From Myxococcus landrumus (lineage in GTDB: Bacteria > Myxococcota > Myxococcia > Myxococcales > Myxococcaceae): a stretch of 64,000 bases of DNA. The position numbers were made by a program, and so were the translations under genes. The notes under the pieces are model-generated. The model was not told the DNA's origin. It saw nothing but the letters and a program-made list of their open reading frames with translations, and did not search any database. The DNA lies in the NCBI RefSeq assembly GCF_017301635.1, contig NZ_CP071091.1, forward strand, positions 9,664,501-9,728,500, in the 5' to 3' direction. This document shows positions 24,548 through 33,516 of the stretch, one piece after another (the first letter of the stretch is position 1; each line of letters begins with the position of its first letter).

Positions 24548-25839
24548 GCAGAAAGGGAACGAAGCATGTGAATAAGCGGAAGCTCCGCCCCACCGCCGAG
24601 CGATTCTGGGCACGCGTCCAGAAGTCCGAGGGGTGCTGGGAGTGGCATGGCAGTCGCAGCCATTGCGGCTACGGCGCCTTCGCCACACAGGAGTCCCACG
24701 GGACGCCGCAGCGCAACTGGAGAGCGCACCGCTTCTCCTGGGTGCTCCATAATGGCCCCATTCCAGACGGCATGTTGGTGTGTCATCATTGTGACAACCC
24801 TCCGTGCGTCCGGCCAGACCACCTCTTCCTCGGCACGCCGACCGACAACATGCGAGACAGGGTGGCCAAGGGACGCCACCACGCTCCCAGGGGAGAGGAG
24901 AACGGGTCCTCGCTTCTGACGGAAGCGAATGTTATCGATATCCGTAGGCGGCATGCTGACGGGAGCGCTGGGGCCAGAAGATTGGCAAGAGAGTATGGAG
25001 TTTCGCTCGGCGCCATCTACGGCGCGCTCTACGGCAAGACATGGCAGCACATTCCATCGCCACATGTTTCCCGATCTCGGGTTGGCGGCAAGAGGCTTAG
25101 AGAACTTGCTGCGTTGACTCCGAATGACAAAGAAACGATTCGAGAGCGCTATGCGGTGGGCGGAATCAGCACTCGGTATCTTGCGTCTGAGTATGACGTG
25201 AAGCGCGACGCCATCATTCACATCGTGCATGATGTTTGCCCACCGCATACGCGTCCAGGGGAAGTCGCCAGCCACGCAAAACTCACGCCCGAGCAGGTAC
25301 AAACCATCCGACAACTCTACGTGGTCGGCGCAGCAGGAACCTGGCGACTCGCCCGTGAGTTCGGTATCGACCGTGCGGCAATCTCCCGCATCATCCGAGG
25401 CAAAAACTGGAAGGTTGCCTCGGGGCCAATTGCTGAACCGGATCGCGTCCGGCCTCCTTATCGCGGCGAGGTTGCCCACAACGCGCGTCTCACTAAGTCA
25501 ATAGTGTGCGAGATGCGTCGCCTCTACACGTCGTCGACCCTCTCGGTTGGGGCGCTCGCACGACGCTTCGGCATTTCGGATACGGCGGCCTTTAGAGCCA
25601 TCACGGGCGAGACGTGGGGCCATGTCACTGATGTGCCACCCGTGACGGCAATGCGTAGTTGCGGGCTCCCTGGTGAGCGTCACAATCTAGCACGGCTGAC
25701 AGAGGGCGATGTGAGAGCCATCCGGGCGCGACGTGCGGCTGGTGGAGTGTCGCTTGCCGCCATCGCGCGCGAGTACGGCATCACCAAGACCGCTGTGCTG
25801 TGGGTGGTCCAGCGCAAGACCTGGAAGCATGTGCAGTAG
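24544..25839 (+). CDS. HNH endonuclease with five tandem helix-turn-helix repeats
   Basis: 431 aa. Residues about 15-110 are a phage HNH_3 nuclease (CWEWHGSRSHCGYGAF, AHRFSWVLHNGPIPDGMLVCHHCDNPPCVRPDHLFLGTPTDNM). Then five about 50-residue repeats of the form LTxxxVxxIRxxYxxGxxSxxxLAREYGVxxxxIxxIxxGKTWxHV start near residues 120, 190, 255, 320 and 383. These resemble the DNA-reading modules of homing endonucleases. It probably nicks or cuts a long specific site; homing or packaging roles are both possible. ATGA overlap with the gene before it. Confidence 0.8.
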   Translation: MSRKGTKHVNKRKLRPTAERFWARVQKSEGCWEWHGSRSHCGYGAFATQESHGTPQRNWRAHRFSWVLHNGPIPDGMLVCHHCDNPPCVRPDHLFLGTPTDNMRDRVAKGRHHAPRGEENGSSLLTEANVIDIRRRHADGSAGARRLAREYGVSLGAIYGALYGKTWQHIPSPHVSRSRVGGKRLRELAALTPNDKETIRERYAVGGISTRYLASEYDVKRDAIIHIVHDVCPPHTRPGEVASHAKLTPEQVQTIRQLYVVGAAGTWRLAREFGIDRAAISRIIRGKNWKVASGPIAEPDRVRPPYRGEVAHNARLTKSIVCEMRRLYTSSTLSVGALARRFGISDTAAFRAITGETWGHVTDVPPVTAMRSCGLPGERHNLARLTEGDVRAIRARRAAGGVSLAAIAREYGITKTAVLWVVQRKTWKHVQ

Positions 25840-25885
25840 GCGGACCGTTGACGGGAGCACTGGCAGTGCGAGAGGCTTGGGGGAT

Positions 25886-26557
25886 ATGCGCGTCCTCATC
25901 TTCGTTACTGGCCTTGGGATTGCTGGATGTACGACCCCATATCAACGGATGGGCTTCGCTGGAGGCTATCGGGACAGTCTTGCAGCGCCAGGCGTCAACC
26001 GGATTGAGGTGCGCGGGAACGCATTCACAGGCATTGAGCAACTTGAAGCGTATTTTCATCGTCGTGCGTCGGAGATTTGCAACGGAAACAAATATGACTG
26101 GAGAATGGATTCCGGCGCCTCAAACGACCCGAGCACATGGACTGCTCGGCGAATTGGAAGTTCCGTGCGCATCACCGAAACCCCAGGATTTAGGAAAGGC
26201 TGGGTAACGGGGCTTATCGCATGTGAGGACAAGGGTATGACTGTCGCCGCCAAAAGCGGTCATGTCCCAGAGGACAAGATGCAGGTCATCGAGGTTGGCT
26301 CTGGGCGCATTGCCGCCATCTCTGCGGATGTGGCAATCTCGAAGGTCCCCGGCTCATACCGCTTTGCCTTTGTCTCAGACGGGAAGGTTGCCGCTATGAC
26401 GCCAGAGGGCCACCGCGTGCTGGTCGATGTAGCGAATATTGACCCCGCGAAGGCGCTTGGGTATCGCTTCTTGGGTGACGCCGAGATTGAGCGACCTTCC
26501 GACTCGCCGTCGCAACCATCGGATAGTGGCGCAGTACCAGCTGCGGAACGCCGCTGA
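25886..26557 (+). CDS. CC0125/CC1285-family lipoprotein
   Basis: 223 aa from ATG 25886. Lipobox GIAGC at about residue 14, followed directly by TTPYQRMGFAGGYRDSLAAPGVNRIEVRGNAFTGIEQLEAYFHRRASEIC, the signature of this lipoprotein family as I remember it. The rest is beta-rich with no enzymatic motif. A lysogenic-conversion envelope protein is plausible. Convergent with the next gene, 1 bp between stop codons. Confidence 0.65.
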   Translation: MRVLIFVTGLGIAGCTTPYQRMGFAGGYRDSLAAPGVNRIEVRGNAFTGIEQLEAYFHRRASEICNGNKYDWRMDSGASNDPSTWTARRIGSSVRITETPGFRKGWVTGLIACEDKGMTVAAKSGHVPEDKMQVIEVGSGRIAAISADVAISKVPGSYRFAFVSDGKVAAMTPEGHRVLVDVANIDPAKALGYRFLGDAEIERPSDSPSQPSDSGAVPAAERR

Positions 26558-26558
26558 G

Positions 26559-26810
26559 TTAGGTATCGTCGGACGGGCGCCGCTCTTTAGGCGTATACCC
26601 CCGCTGGGTGGCCGCCCAATAGTCGACCATTCGTCCCCAGACGAATCTGCAAGCGGCATACAGCGCCCAAGGTCCAACCCCCAATAACATGAGTTGGCAG
26701 AGGAGAATTGTCTCGTCGCGGGGGAGGACGATGGACGCCCCAAACGCCAAAACAGGGGCACCGACAAGGGCCACAAGGAGAGGAAGATTCTCAGTGTCCG
26801 AGTCCGACAT
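26559..26810 (-). CDS. Small two-span membrane protein
   Basis: 83 aa with spans LLVALVGAPVLAFGASIVL and LLCQLMLLGVGPWALYAACRFV and a basic C-terminal tail. No family recognised. It is the last gene of the long minus-strand run and might serve lysis or superinfection functions. Confidence 0.45.
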   Translation of the reverse strand: MSDSDTENLPLLVALVGAPVLAFGASIVLPRDETILLCQLMLLGVGPWALYAACRFVWGRMVDYWAATQRGYTPKERRPSDDT

Positions 26811-26842
26811 GTGGTCACACTGCCGGACTCACCTGCCTGGCG

Positions 26843-28660
26843 TCAAGGTGCGCTGCGAAGTACCTGTTGCTGTGCACGACTTCTCGCCTCCGCATAGATG
26901 GGGGACGAACTTGCCAGGAGGGCATCCGTCGCTTCAAGGGCGGCTGGGCCACGTGCTGCTGCCTGGGCCAGAGTGTCGGCGAACTGGGCCATACCCGGAA
27001 CCGTCTCGGCCAGCCCTGCCATGGCATTCCAGTAGCCATGTCGCACTGCGGGGTACTGTGTCGCAGTGCGATATAGGGCCTGGAGAGCCGGCCGAAGACC
27101 CGCGCCGCCGAGGGCGCCAATGGCGGCCGGCGCGCCTCCTCCGACTGCCACCCCAGCAAGGCCTCCAGCCACACCACCTACTTCGCTCCCTACGAGTCCT
27201 CCGGCGACGCTGCCCACTAGTGGTGGCCCGTAGCGAACGCCGAGTTGCTTGAGTCGCTCCTTCGCAGCTCGTCCAGAAATCAATTCTTCCGCCCGCTTTG
27301 CTGTTTGGGCTGGCTGGCTCGCGAGTGCCTCCTGGAACACGGCTCGCTTGGCGACAGCGTCAGCAGCGTCGCGGTTGAACCCAGCCAAGGCATTCTTGAG
27401 TACATTCTCCTTCACGTCCTGGAAGTATGGAGACTGCCGCAAGGCGGCCTGCTGTTGCGCCAGTTCCTCCGCCGCGCCTGGGATAATGGCGGAGTCCGCA
27501 AGGTCCGCCATGCCTGCCAAGCGGTCGCGAAGGTCCATAACAGTTTGCTGGTAGGTGCCAATTTTGGCTGCTGCTTGTTGGGCCTTGTCCAACTTGCTGC
27601 CCTTGGCAAGCATCTCTCCAATTCGCCCGACGCCAACATTGCTGATGTCGATGCCACTGGCCAGGGCCTTGGCTTTGGCCTCTGCGATGTCCTTCTCAAG
27701 CTCCACGACTTGCTGGCGGATGCTCTCTCTGACGTGAGCGGCCGTTCGGTTCGAACTGTTGGGGGCGATGGCAATCTCTTCGATGTTCTGAATGGTGTTG
27801 CCCGCCCTTGAGGCAGCGCCACCAGCTTCACCTCGCAGCGAATCGACGGTTTTCTGAACGTCGCGTTCGGCCATGGCCTTTGCCAGCACGCGCGCGGCCT
27901 CCTTCCCCTTCTCAGAGCGAGACGCAAGCCACCGCGCGAATCTCCCGCCCGCCTCTCTTATGCCAGCGCCAGCGACGCCGAGACCTGCGCCAACGACTCC
28001 GCCCAGCGCCGTGTCAAGCGTAGCCGCAGGAGCGGTGCTGGATGTCGAGACCGTGAGGTCAGCGTCGCTCTGCCCTAGGCCGCTAATTGCACCCGTCGCG
28101 AACCCAGTTAGGCCGGCGTTGACGAGTTGCCGCGCAACCGTAGGGTTTGCCTTCCCGAACGCGAAAGCCGGCAGGGCCAACATTGAAGCTGGAATGCCCG
28201 TTCCATAGTAAATAACAGGGCTTTCGTCTCGGAGGGCCGCATCCTTGCGTCGATAGTCATCGCGCCTTGCGCGATACCATTCGGCCGGGTCTGGCGTAGC
28301 CCCACCGCTACGGCGGCCAAGGGCCTCGTGGATAGTGTTCTCTGTGTTGGCACGTAGCGCGCCTCGGAGTCCTGCAAGTTCATCTGCGTATCCGAAGCTC
28401 ATTAGGTTGACTGGGCCTGCTACGGCGGCGCGAAACTCTGGGCTATTGAATGCCTCCTTGGCGCGCTTGAGTAGCGAAGGTGTCGATGGGACTTGCTCCT
28501 TTTGGCTAGAAACTGGCTCGGCGGGAGCCATACTCGCCGCAGGCGGCGACGCGGTTGGCTCACTTGTCTCCGCGACAGGTTCAAGGCCGTATTCCGCTAC
28601 GTCATCGTCGACCGGCTCCAGCCCATACTCCTCAATGTCGGACTGAGGAGGCGTGGCCAT
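26843..28660 (-). CDS. Probable internal virion (ejection) protein
   Basis: 605 aa from ATG 28660 (TGATG overlap). N-terminal repeat EEYGLEPV appears twice, followed by a Pro/Ala linker, long helices (DIAEAKAKALASGIDISNVGVGRIGEMLAKG) and Gly-rich membrane-active stretches (GPPLVGSVAGGLVGSEVGGVAGGLAGVAVGGG). This composition fits podovirus ejection proteins that form a channel through the envelope. Placement beside the tail genes supports this. Confidence 0.55.
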   Translation of the reverse strand: MATPPQSDIEEYGLEPVDDDVAEYGLEPVAETSEPTASPPAASMAPAEPVSSQKEQVPSTPSLLKRAKEAFNSPEFRAAVAGPVNLMSFGYADELAGLRGALRANTENTIHEALGRRSGGATPDPAEWYRARRDDYRRKDAALRDESPVIYYGTGIPASMLALPAFAFGKANPTVARQLVNAGLTGFATGAISGLGQSDADLTVSTSSTAPAATLDTALGGVVGAGLGVAGAGIREAGGRFARWLASRSEKGKEAARVLAKAMAERDVQKTVDSLRGEAGGAASRAGNTIQNIEEIAIAPNSSNRTAAHVRESIRQQVVELEKDIAEAKAKALASGIDISNVGVGRIGEMLAKGSKLDKAQQAAAKIGTYQQTVMDLRDRLAGMADLADSAIIPGAAEELAQQQAALRQSPYFQDVKENVLKNALAGFNRDAADAVAKRAVFQEALASQPAQTAKRAEELISGRAAKERLKQLGVRYGPPLVGSVAGGLVGSEVGGVAGGLAGVAVGGGAPAAIGALGGAGLRPALQALYRTATQYPAVRHGYWNAMAGLAETVPGMAQFADTLAQAAARGPAALEATDALLASSSPIYAEARSRAQQQVLRSAP

Positions 28661-30111
28661 CACTTCACCTCTTTGTAGACGCCGGGCTTGTCTCGCTGGA
28701 GGTCGGCCCATCGTTTGGTGGATACCATGAATTTGGCCTTCGTCCCCGTGTGCTCGATTTTGACCTTCCCTTCGGGGAGGGGCGTCCCGTCGGGAGGCGG
28801 CCGCCATCCCTCTGGTTTGGGGGTGGATTGAGGGACTCGTGACGATTCTTGCCGTGGCGGCAGAGGAGCGTCTGCGGGAGCGGACGGCGACCCGATTGGC
28901 TTGTACTTGTATGCCTTGGCTGTCGAGCCAACGAGGTCGTCAACTTGCTGCCTGAGCGTGTCGAACTTGACGCCGATGGTCTTGTTTGCAGTGGTCGAAG
29001 CGCCGAGCCCAACCGTCTGTGGAATCTGTTTGGCCAGCATCTCATAGTCGCGACCGTTCGGGACACCCATGTCGCTTAGCATGCGGACCTGGTCGGTAAT
29101 GTTCTTCCACTCCGATTCCATCTGCGATGCTACGGGGCCGGCAATCTCGGTTCCATGCTCGTCAAAGAGGTTTTGTAGTCTCCCGAGACTACCGGTGATT
29201 GCGTCGCGAGCAGTCACAACGGCTGCCATCTTCTTTGCCGCGTCGACAGACGGCGGGCTCTCCGGATTCACGAAGTCGAATCCACCGACCTCTCGCTCAG
29301 CCAGCGTTAGCCGCCTCTTTTCCTCCCTCTCTTCGCGACGTGCATCGTTCTCTTCTTGGCGCTGGAGCAACCCAATGAGTGCGCGCTGTTCCTCTGAACT
29401 CAGTTCATTGTGTCGGGCTGCGAGATTCCCGAAGCCGAGCCGCTTTGCCGTGTCAATCTGGTCTGCCGTGAGGAGAAGTCGCGCGTCTCCCTGGACGCCC
29501 TGTCGCGCTTCACCGAGTGCCTGGAGGAGGAGACGGCGGTTCCCTTGTTCAAGCGTCTGTGCTCGAAGACTTCCAGGCGCCCCAGCCTGAGCTTGTTCAA
29601 CCTGTGAGGCACCAAAATTCCCTAGGACTCTATCCCCAGTCAGGAGGCTGAAATTCCCAATGGCTCGCTGACCAGCGAGTCCTCCTGGCATTGCCGACGA
29701 CGATGACTCTGTAATTGGTGCTTCGGGCTTGAGCAACTCGGCAAGGGCCGCCTCCCGACTGAGCGGGGAGCCCATTCCTGTGGGAGAACTACCGGCCCTT
29801 GGACTCGATGGGATAGAAGATGCTGCTGCCATCGCCTTGCGAGGCGCGCCCTGGAGTTGGTCGATGGGGATGGCCCCCGGCAACTCTGCTCGCGTCGGCG
29901 CAGCGGGAAGCGGAGCCGCAGTAGGGATGCCACCAGGAGGGGCCCCGGCCCCACTGAGGGCTTCTGCCAGCGCCATCTGGTACTGCGCCTGCTCCGGGCT
30001 GAGTCCAGGAGGCACCTGCCCATTGACGGGCGTGCGACGGGTGAGAAGGTCGGCCATGGCGCGCTGCTGCGCCATCGGGTCAAACAAGCCGAGCAGCGGG
30101 TCAGTGGCCAT
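28660..30111 (-). CDS. Probable internal virion/structural protein
   Basis: 483 aa. Gln/Ala/Pro-rich N-terminal 160 residues, helical centre (RALIGLLQRQEENDARREEREEKRRLTLAE) and a region TARDAITGSLGRLQNLFDEHG...QVRMLSDMGVPNGRDYEMLAKQIPQTVG typical of large phage ejection-type proteins. The C-terminal 60 residues end with a small beta unit. Function inferred from position. Confidence 0.5.
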   Translation of the reverse strand: MATDPLLGLFDPMAQQRAMADLLTRRTPVNGQVPPGLSPEQAQYQMALAEALSGAGAPPGGIPTAAPLPAAPTRAELPGAIPIDQLQGAPRKAMAAASSIPSSPRAGSSPTGMGSPLSREAALAELLKPEAPITESSSSAMPGGLAGQRAIGNFSLLTGDRVLGNFGASQVEQAQAGAPGSLRAQTLEQGNRRLLLQALGEARQGVQGDARLLLTADQIDTAKRLGFGNLAARHNELSSEEQRALIGLLQRQEENDARREEREEKRRLTLAEREVGGFDFVNPESPPSVDAAKKMAAVVTARDAITGSLGRLQNLFDEHGTEIAGPVASQMESEWKNITDQVRMLSDMGVPNGRDYEMLAKQIPQTVGLGASTTANKTIGVKFDTLRQQVDDLVGSTAKAYKYKPIGSPSAPADAPLPPRQESSRVPQSTPKPEGWRPPPDGTPLPEGKVKIEHTGTKAKFMVSTKRWADLQRDKPGVYKEVK

Positions 30112-30115
30112 GCTC

Positions 30116-30493
30116 TCAGCCTCCGAAGGTGAAGGGGACGGGGGCGCTCACGTCGTATGTGGGCGCGGGCTGGCCATACCGCTGAATGCCCTGGAGCATC
30201 AGGTTCCGGCCCGCGTCCTTCTGGGCGAGGAGCGCGGCCTGCTCGGCCTGGAGTTTCTCGAGTTGCCCTTGGCTGTGAATCATCCTCAGCCCGTTGGCGA
30301 GCTCACCCATGGCCGCTCCAGCACCCGTGCTGTACTGCCGCTCGCGGGGCTTGCCCAACATCTCGGCCAGAGCCATCTGCTGCTGCATCTGGGCGTCGCG
30401 CTCGTCCAACGTGCCAAGCGCCATGAGTTGCTGCTGCTCTTCGGGCGAGAGGGTGGCGAGGAAGGCGTTGAAGTCGTCGGGTCCGTTCATCAT
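30116..30493 (-). CDS. Small Gln-rich virion-associated protein
   Basis: 125 aa. Helical and Gln/Met-rich (LSPEEQQQLMALGTLDERDAQMQQQMALAEMLGKPRERQYSTG, described by composition). It lies between two structural genes with a 4-bp overlap upstream. Probably a minor virion or ejection component. Confidence 0.5.
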   Translation of the reverse strand: MMNGPDDFNAFLATLSPEEQQQLMALGTLDERDAQMQQQMALAEMLGKPRERQYSTGAGAAMGELANGLRMIHSQGQLEKLQAEQAALLAQKDAGRNLMLQGIQRYGQPAPTYDVSAPVPFTFGG

Positions 30494-31491
30494 GAAATGC
30501 GCTCCGGGGCGAGTGAGGGGTGAACGCGCAGCAGGCCGTCTCCATCCTCGAGAACGAGGTCAGGCCGCACGGCTTGGACGTCCTGGGCGACGACTCCGAG
30601 GTAGCGGACGCCAGGCTCGGACTCGTACTCCCACGTGGCGAGCGGCACGCCGGGCATGGCCTCGGTCTCGAGACGCTGCACGCCAGTTTTGACGCGCTCG
30701 TCACACATCATGTAGGCCGTCGAGGCAAGTTGCAGCGCGGACTGCCACATGTCCGCGTTGGCCTGGTTGGTGGCCCCCCATGCCTGAATGCCGTACTGCC
30801 CCTGTCCCATGGCCGCCTGGAGGGCGTTGGGCGCCTGGCCAGCGCTGGCGCCCTGGAAGCCCGGCATCGTGGTGAGAAGTTGCTGGAGGGACTGCGCCTC
30901 TGATAGCGGCTGCGTGCGCTGGCGGAGCATCTCCTGGAGACGTTGGTTTCTCGCTCCCATGTTCTGGTTGAACACGGCTTGCCCAGCGGCAGTGCCCTGG
31001 CCGATGGCCGAGTTCATCGCCGACGTGTACGCGTCGTTGCGGTCCCGTCCGAGCTCACCCATGGAATTGCGGTACGCCTCGGAGTTCTCCGCCAATCCCT
31101 GGTTGAGCAACTGCGTGCGCTGGGACTCCTCGCGCAACCGCCACTGAGGGTCGAGACGACTTGCCGCCTGGGTGTACGCGGCGTTGATGGCCTGGTCTCG
31201 AGCGGCGTCGCCAGTGCCGAGCTCGCCCAGCGAGGACAAGTCCAGTGGCTTGCCGAGGGAGTCGGCCAGTTGCTGCTGGAGTGCATCGTGCGTCTGGCCA
31301 AATGCGCCGGTGAAGCGATTGTTCATCGTCCACTGGCCATCGGGGCCCTGGCTCCAAGACTGGCTCACATATGGCGTGTTGATGTTTGGCCGGTTGGCGG
31401 CCGTCTGCTCTCGCGCGATGTCTCGCGAGGCATTCGCTTGTTCTCTCGCTGCACCGACGTAGTCGGGAGCGTCAGGAGCGCCCTTGCCCAC
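30490..31491 (-). CDS. Virion protein with S74-like C-terminal chaperone domain
   Basis: 333 aa from GTG 31491, with AAAGGCAGG upstream. The first 250 residues are helical, Gln/Asn/Ala-rich. The C-terminus CDERVKTGVQRLETEAMPGVPLATWEYE...VRYLGVVAQDVQAVRPDLVL...GLLRVH matches the intramolecular chaperone (peptidase S74) pattern of tail spikes and fibres. The usual catalytic SDER/Ser-Lys start reads CDERVK, so self-cleavage is uncertain. Confidence 0.6.
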   Translation of the reverse strand: MGKGAPDAPDYVGAAREQANASRDIAREQTAANRPNINTPYVSQSWSQGPDGQWTMNNRFTGAFGQTHDALQQQLADSLGKPLDLSSLGELGTGDAARDQAINAAYTQAASRLDPQWRLREESQRTQLLNQGLAENSEAYRNSMGELGRDRNDAYTSAMNSAIGQGTAAGQAVFNQNMGARNQRLQEMLRQRTQPLSEAQSLQQLLTTMPGFQGASAGQAPNALQAAMGQGQYGIQAWGATNQANADMWQSALQLASTAYMMCDERVKTGVQRLETEAMPGVPLATWEYESEPGVRYLGVVAQDVQAVRPDLVLEDGDGLLRVHPSLAPERIS

Positions 31492-31906
31492 ACTTGCCTG
31501 CCTTTCTTGATTGGCGCCAGTCCTCGCGCCGCAACTCGTGAACCACCAAGTCCTCGCCAACCGCCCAGCCATCCCGGACACGGTGTGACTCGACGAAACC
31601 CGCCGCCCGGGCCATGGCGCAGCTCCGCATGTTGCTGGCCGGGATGATGCCGAGCAGCACCGAGCGCCCGGCCTGGAGAAACGGGTACTCGAGCGCCGGA
31701 CGGAGCAGATGTCGCCAGACAATGGGACTGTCGACGGCCATGTGCAGTTGCACGGCATTGACGGTCCACATGTCGTAGCCCACCACGCCGCGTATGCGGC
31801 CCGTGTCGTCGACGGCCTGCACTGCCTTGGCCGTGCCCGTCAGGACGCAACCAGTGCGCTCCTGGAGCCACCGGAGGGCAGCGGCGTGGCCTGCCTCAAC
31901 CCTCAC
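31472..31906 (-). CDS. GNAT-like acetyltransferase in virion operon
   Basis: 144 aa from GTG 31906 (GTGA overlap). Pattern AVDDTGRIRGVVGYDMWT...MAVDSP...RPALEYPFLQAGRSVLLGIIPASNMRSCAMARAAGFVE resembles a degenerate GNAT fold, with the N-x-x-A-x-x-x-A-x-x-x-G-F helix at the end. Substrate unknown. Similar genes sit between the tail genes of other P22-like phages in my memory. Confidence 0.55.
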   Translation of the reverse strand: MRVEAGHAAALRWLQERTGCVLTGTAKAVQAVDDTGRIRGVVGYDMWTVNAVQLHMAVDSPIVWRHLLRPALEYPFLQAGRSVLLGIIPASNMRSCAMARAAGFVESHRVRDGWAVGEDLVVHELRREDWRQSRKAGKCGQGRS

Positions 31907-33516
31907 AGGACACCTCCAGTGGTGTACGTGACGTCCGTGCCCACCCAAATGGTCCGGGCAGTGGCCGTGCCGCGAATGCCGACGGCGACGGCGAATCCAA
32001 TGCCGGATGCCCCTGCCGCCTGTTGCAGCGCTGAGTACTCGCCAGCCCAGACAGCTTGGTCCCAGATGCCTCCGTCCCACACGCTGCCGTCTGCGCCGCT
32101 GGCAGAGACGGGTGGCAACTCCGTCATGTTGAAGTCGTAGAGCGCCTGCACCTCAAGCGCCGGCGCAGCGCTGTCTGAGAGCATGACGGGGCGGAGCAAC
32201 TGCACCTGCTTGGTGCGCCCGTCTCGCAGGTGGAATGCCGTCAGCGCGGACCATTGCACCGGCATGTACGTGTTGGGGTCCGCAAGCGTGACGCCATCCA
32301 CATACCCATCGTTGATGAGGACGCGACCGTCAGTCGTGCCGAAGTAGAACTTGCCGCCCCACACCTCGGTGCTGAACATCGGCAAGTCGCGGTAGCGGCT
32401 CCACGAGCGTCCGGCGAGCGCCATGACGAGTTGCTCCGTCGGCTGCCCGGTGTACGTCGGGTACGTCACCACGAGCGCGTTGTCCTCGGGGTGGATGCGG
32501 AGACTCCAGCCAGGCAACGTGGCGCGCGAGGCCATGAGGAACGAGAAGCGGTTGGCCACCTTCGCAGTGACGTACGTGTCCTTGTCCACCTCTCCGGCCA
32601 CGAGGCGCGACAGCGGGAGGATGCCCAGCGGGCTGAGCAGCAGCAGGTCGCCACCGGTGTCCGTGGCAATGCGGCGCCCGGCAGGAGGCGGCCCGCCCAG
32701 GCTCCAGACGCCGTGGAGTCCAAACGTCGTCGCGCTCGCCGGGTCCGTTCCCTTGTAGATGACGACGTCACCGCCACCGCTCACGCCGACGAGTGCGTCG
32801 TCAACACCAGCGCCGCCGTCATAGGTCCAGTTCCACAAGCCCACGAGTGGGCCACCTGCCTTGAAGCGCTGCGCCACCTCGAACAGCGTGGCCGTGCCGG
32901 CAATGGCTCCGGCTGGCAGATACCAAGCGCGCGCGGTGTTGCGTTGGGTGAACCACGCGCGGCCTTTGAACACGGCGACATGGACGAAGTTTGCTGGGTC
33001 GACGCCGGCAATCTGCCCAGTGGCGCCCCCCATGGTCACCTTGGTCCACGTGGCGGACGACTCCTCGTACCTGTAGAGGCCGTTTTCTTCGTCGGTGTAC
33101 AGGAGGTAGTGCCCACCTGCCGCGACAAAGACGGTGCTGACGCCGTACCCGGCCTGCCCAGTCTGCGTGGGGAATGTCACCACTTGAGTCGGTGTCACCG
33201 TCGAAGCGCTCGCGTCCCAGATGCCAGTCGACGTGGTGACAAACAGCCTGTCTCCGGCGCCATTCGCCTGCGCCCCGGTGAATGGCAACTCACTGCGCAC
33301 CTCGTTGTCCACGAGCCCCGTCAGTCCCGTCACCCACTCACGCCAGCCGAGCCGCACGCGGAGTCCGTACTCGCTGGCGATGAGGTTGTATAGCCTCGTC
33401 GCGTCCGTCAGCGGCATGGCCGACGCCACCGACACCGAATTCTCCCCACCCATGGGGGCAGGGAGGTGTGCCGGCGTCGCGGCGGCCTGCACTGGGCGAC
33501 GTGCCAATGCCATCAC
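31903..33516 (-). CDS. Phage stabilisation protein, P22 gp10-like
   Basis: 537 aa beta-rich protein. N-terminus NSVSVASAMPLTDATRLYNLIASEYGLRVRLGWREW and repeating strand motifs (DRLFVTTSTGIWD, HYLLYTDEENGLYRYEE, GKFYFGTTDGRVLINDGY) are typical of the tail/neck stabilisation proteins that close the DNA-filled head of P22-like phages. Located next to the gp4-like gene, as in P22. Confidence 0.65.
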   Translation of the reverse strand: MMALARRPVQAAATPAHLPAPMGGENSVSVASAMPLTDATRLYNLIASEYGLRVRLGWREWVTGLTGLVDNEVRSELPFTGAQANGAGDRLFVTTSTGIWDASASTVTPTQVVTFPTQTGQAGYGVSTVFVAAGGHYLLYTDEENGLYRYEESSATWTKVTMGGATGQIAGVDPANFVHVAVFKGRAWFTQRNTARAWYLPAGAIAGTATLFEVAQRFKAGGPLVGLWNWTYDGGAGVDDALVGVSGGGDVVIYKGTDPASATTFGLHGVWSLGGPPPAGRRIATDTGGDLLLLSPLGILPLSRLVAGEVDKDTYVTAKVANRFSFLMASRATLPGWSLRIHPEDNALVVTYPTYTGQPTEQLVMALAGRSWSRYRDLPMFSTEVWGGKFYFGTTDGRVLINDGYVDGVTLADPNTYMPVQWSALTAFHLRDGRTKQVQLLRPVMLSDSAAPALEVQALYDFNMTELPPVSASGADGSVWDGGIWDQAVWAGEYSALQQAAGASGIGFAVAVGIRGTATARTIWVGTDVTYTTGGVL

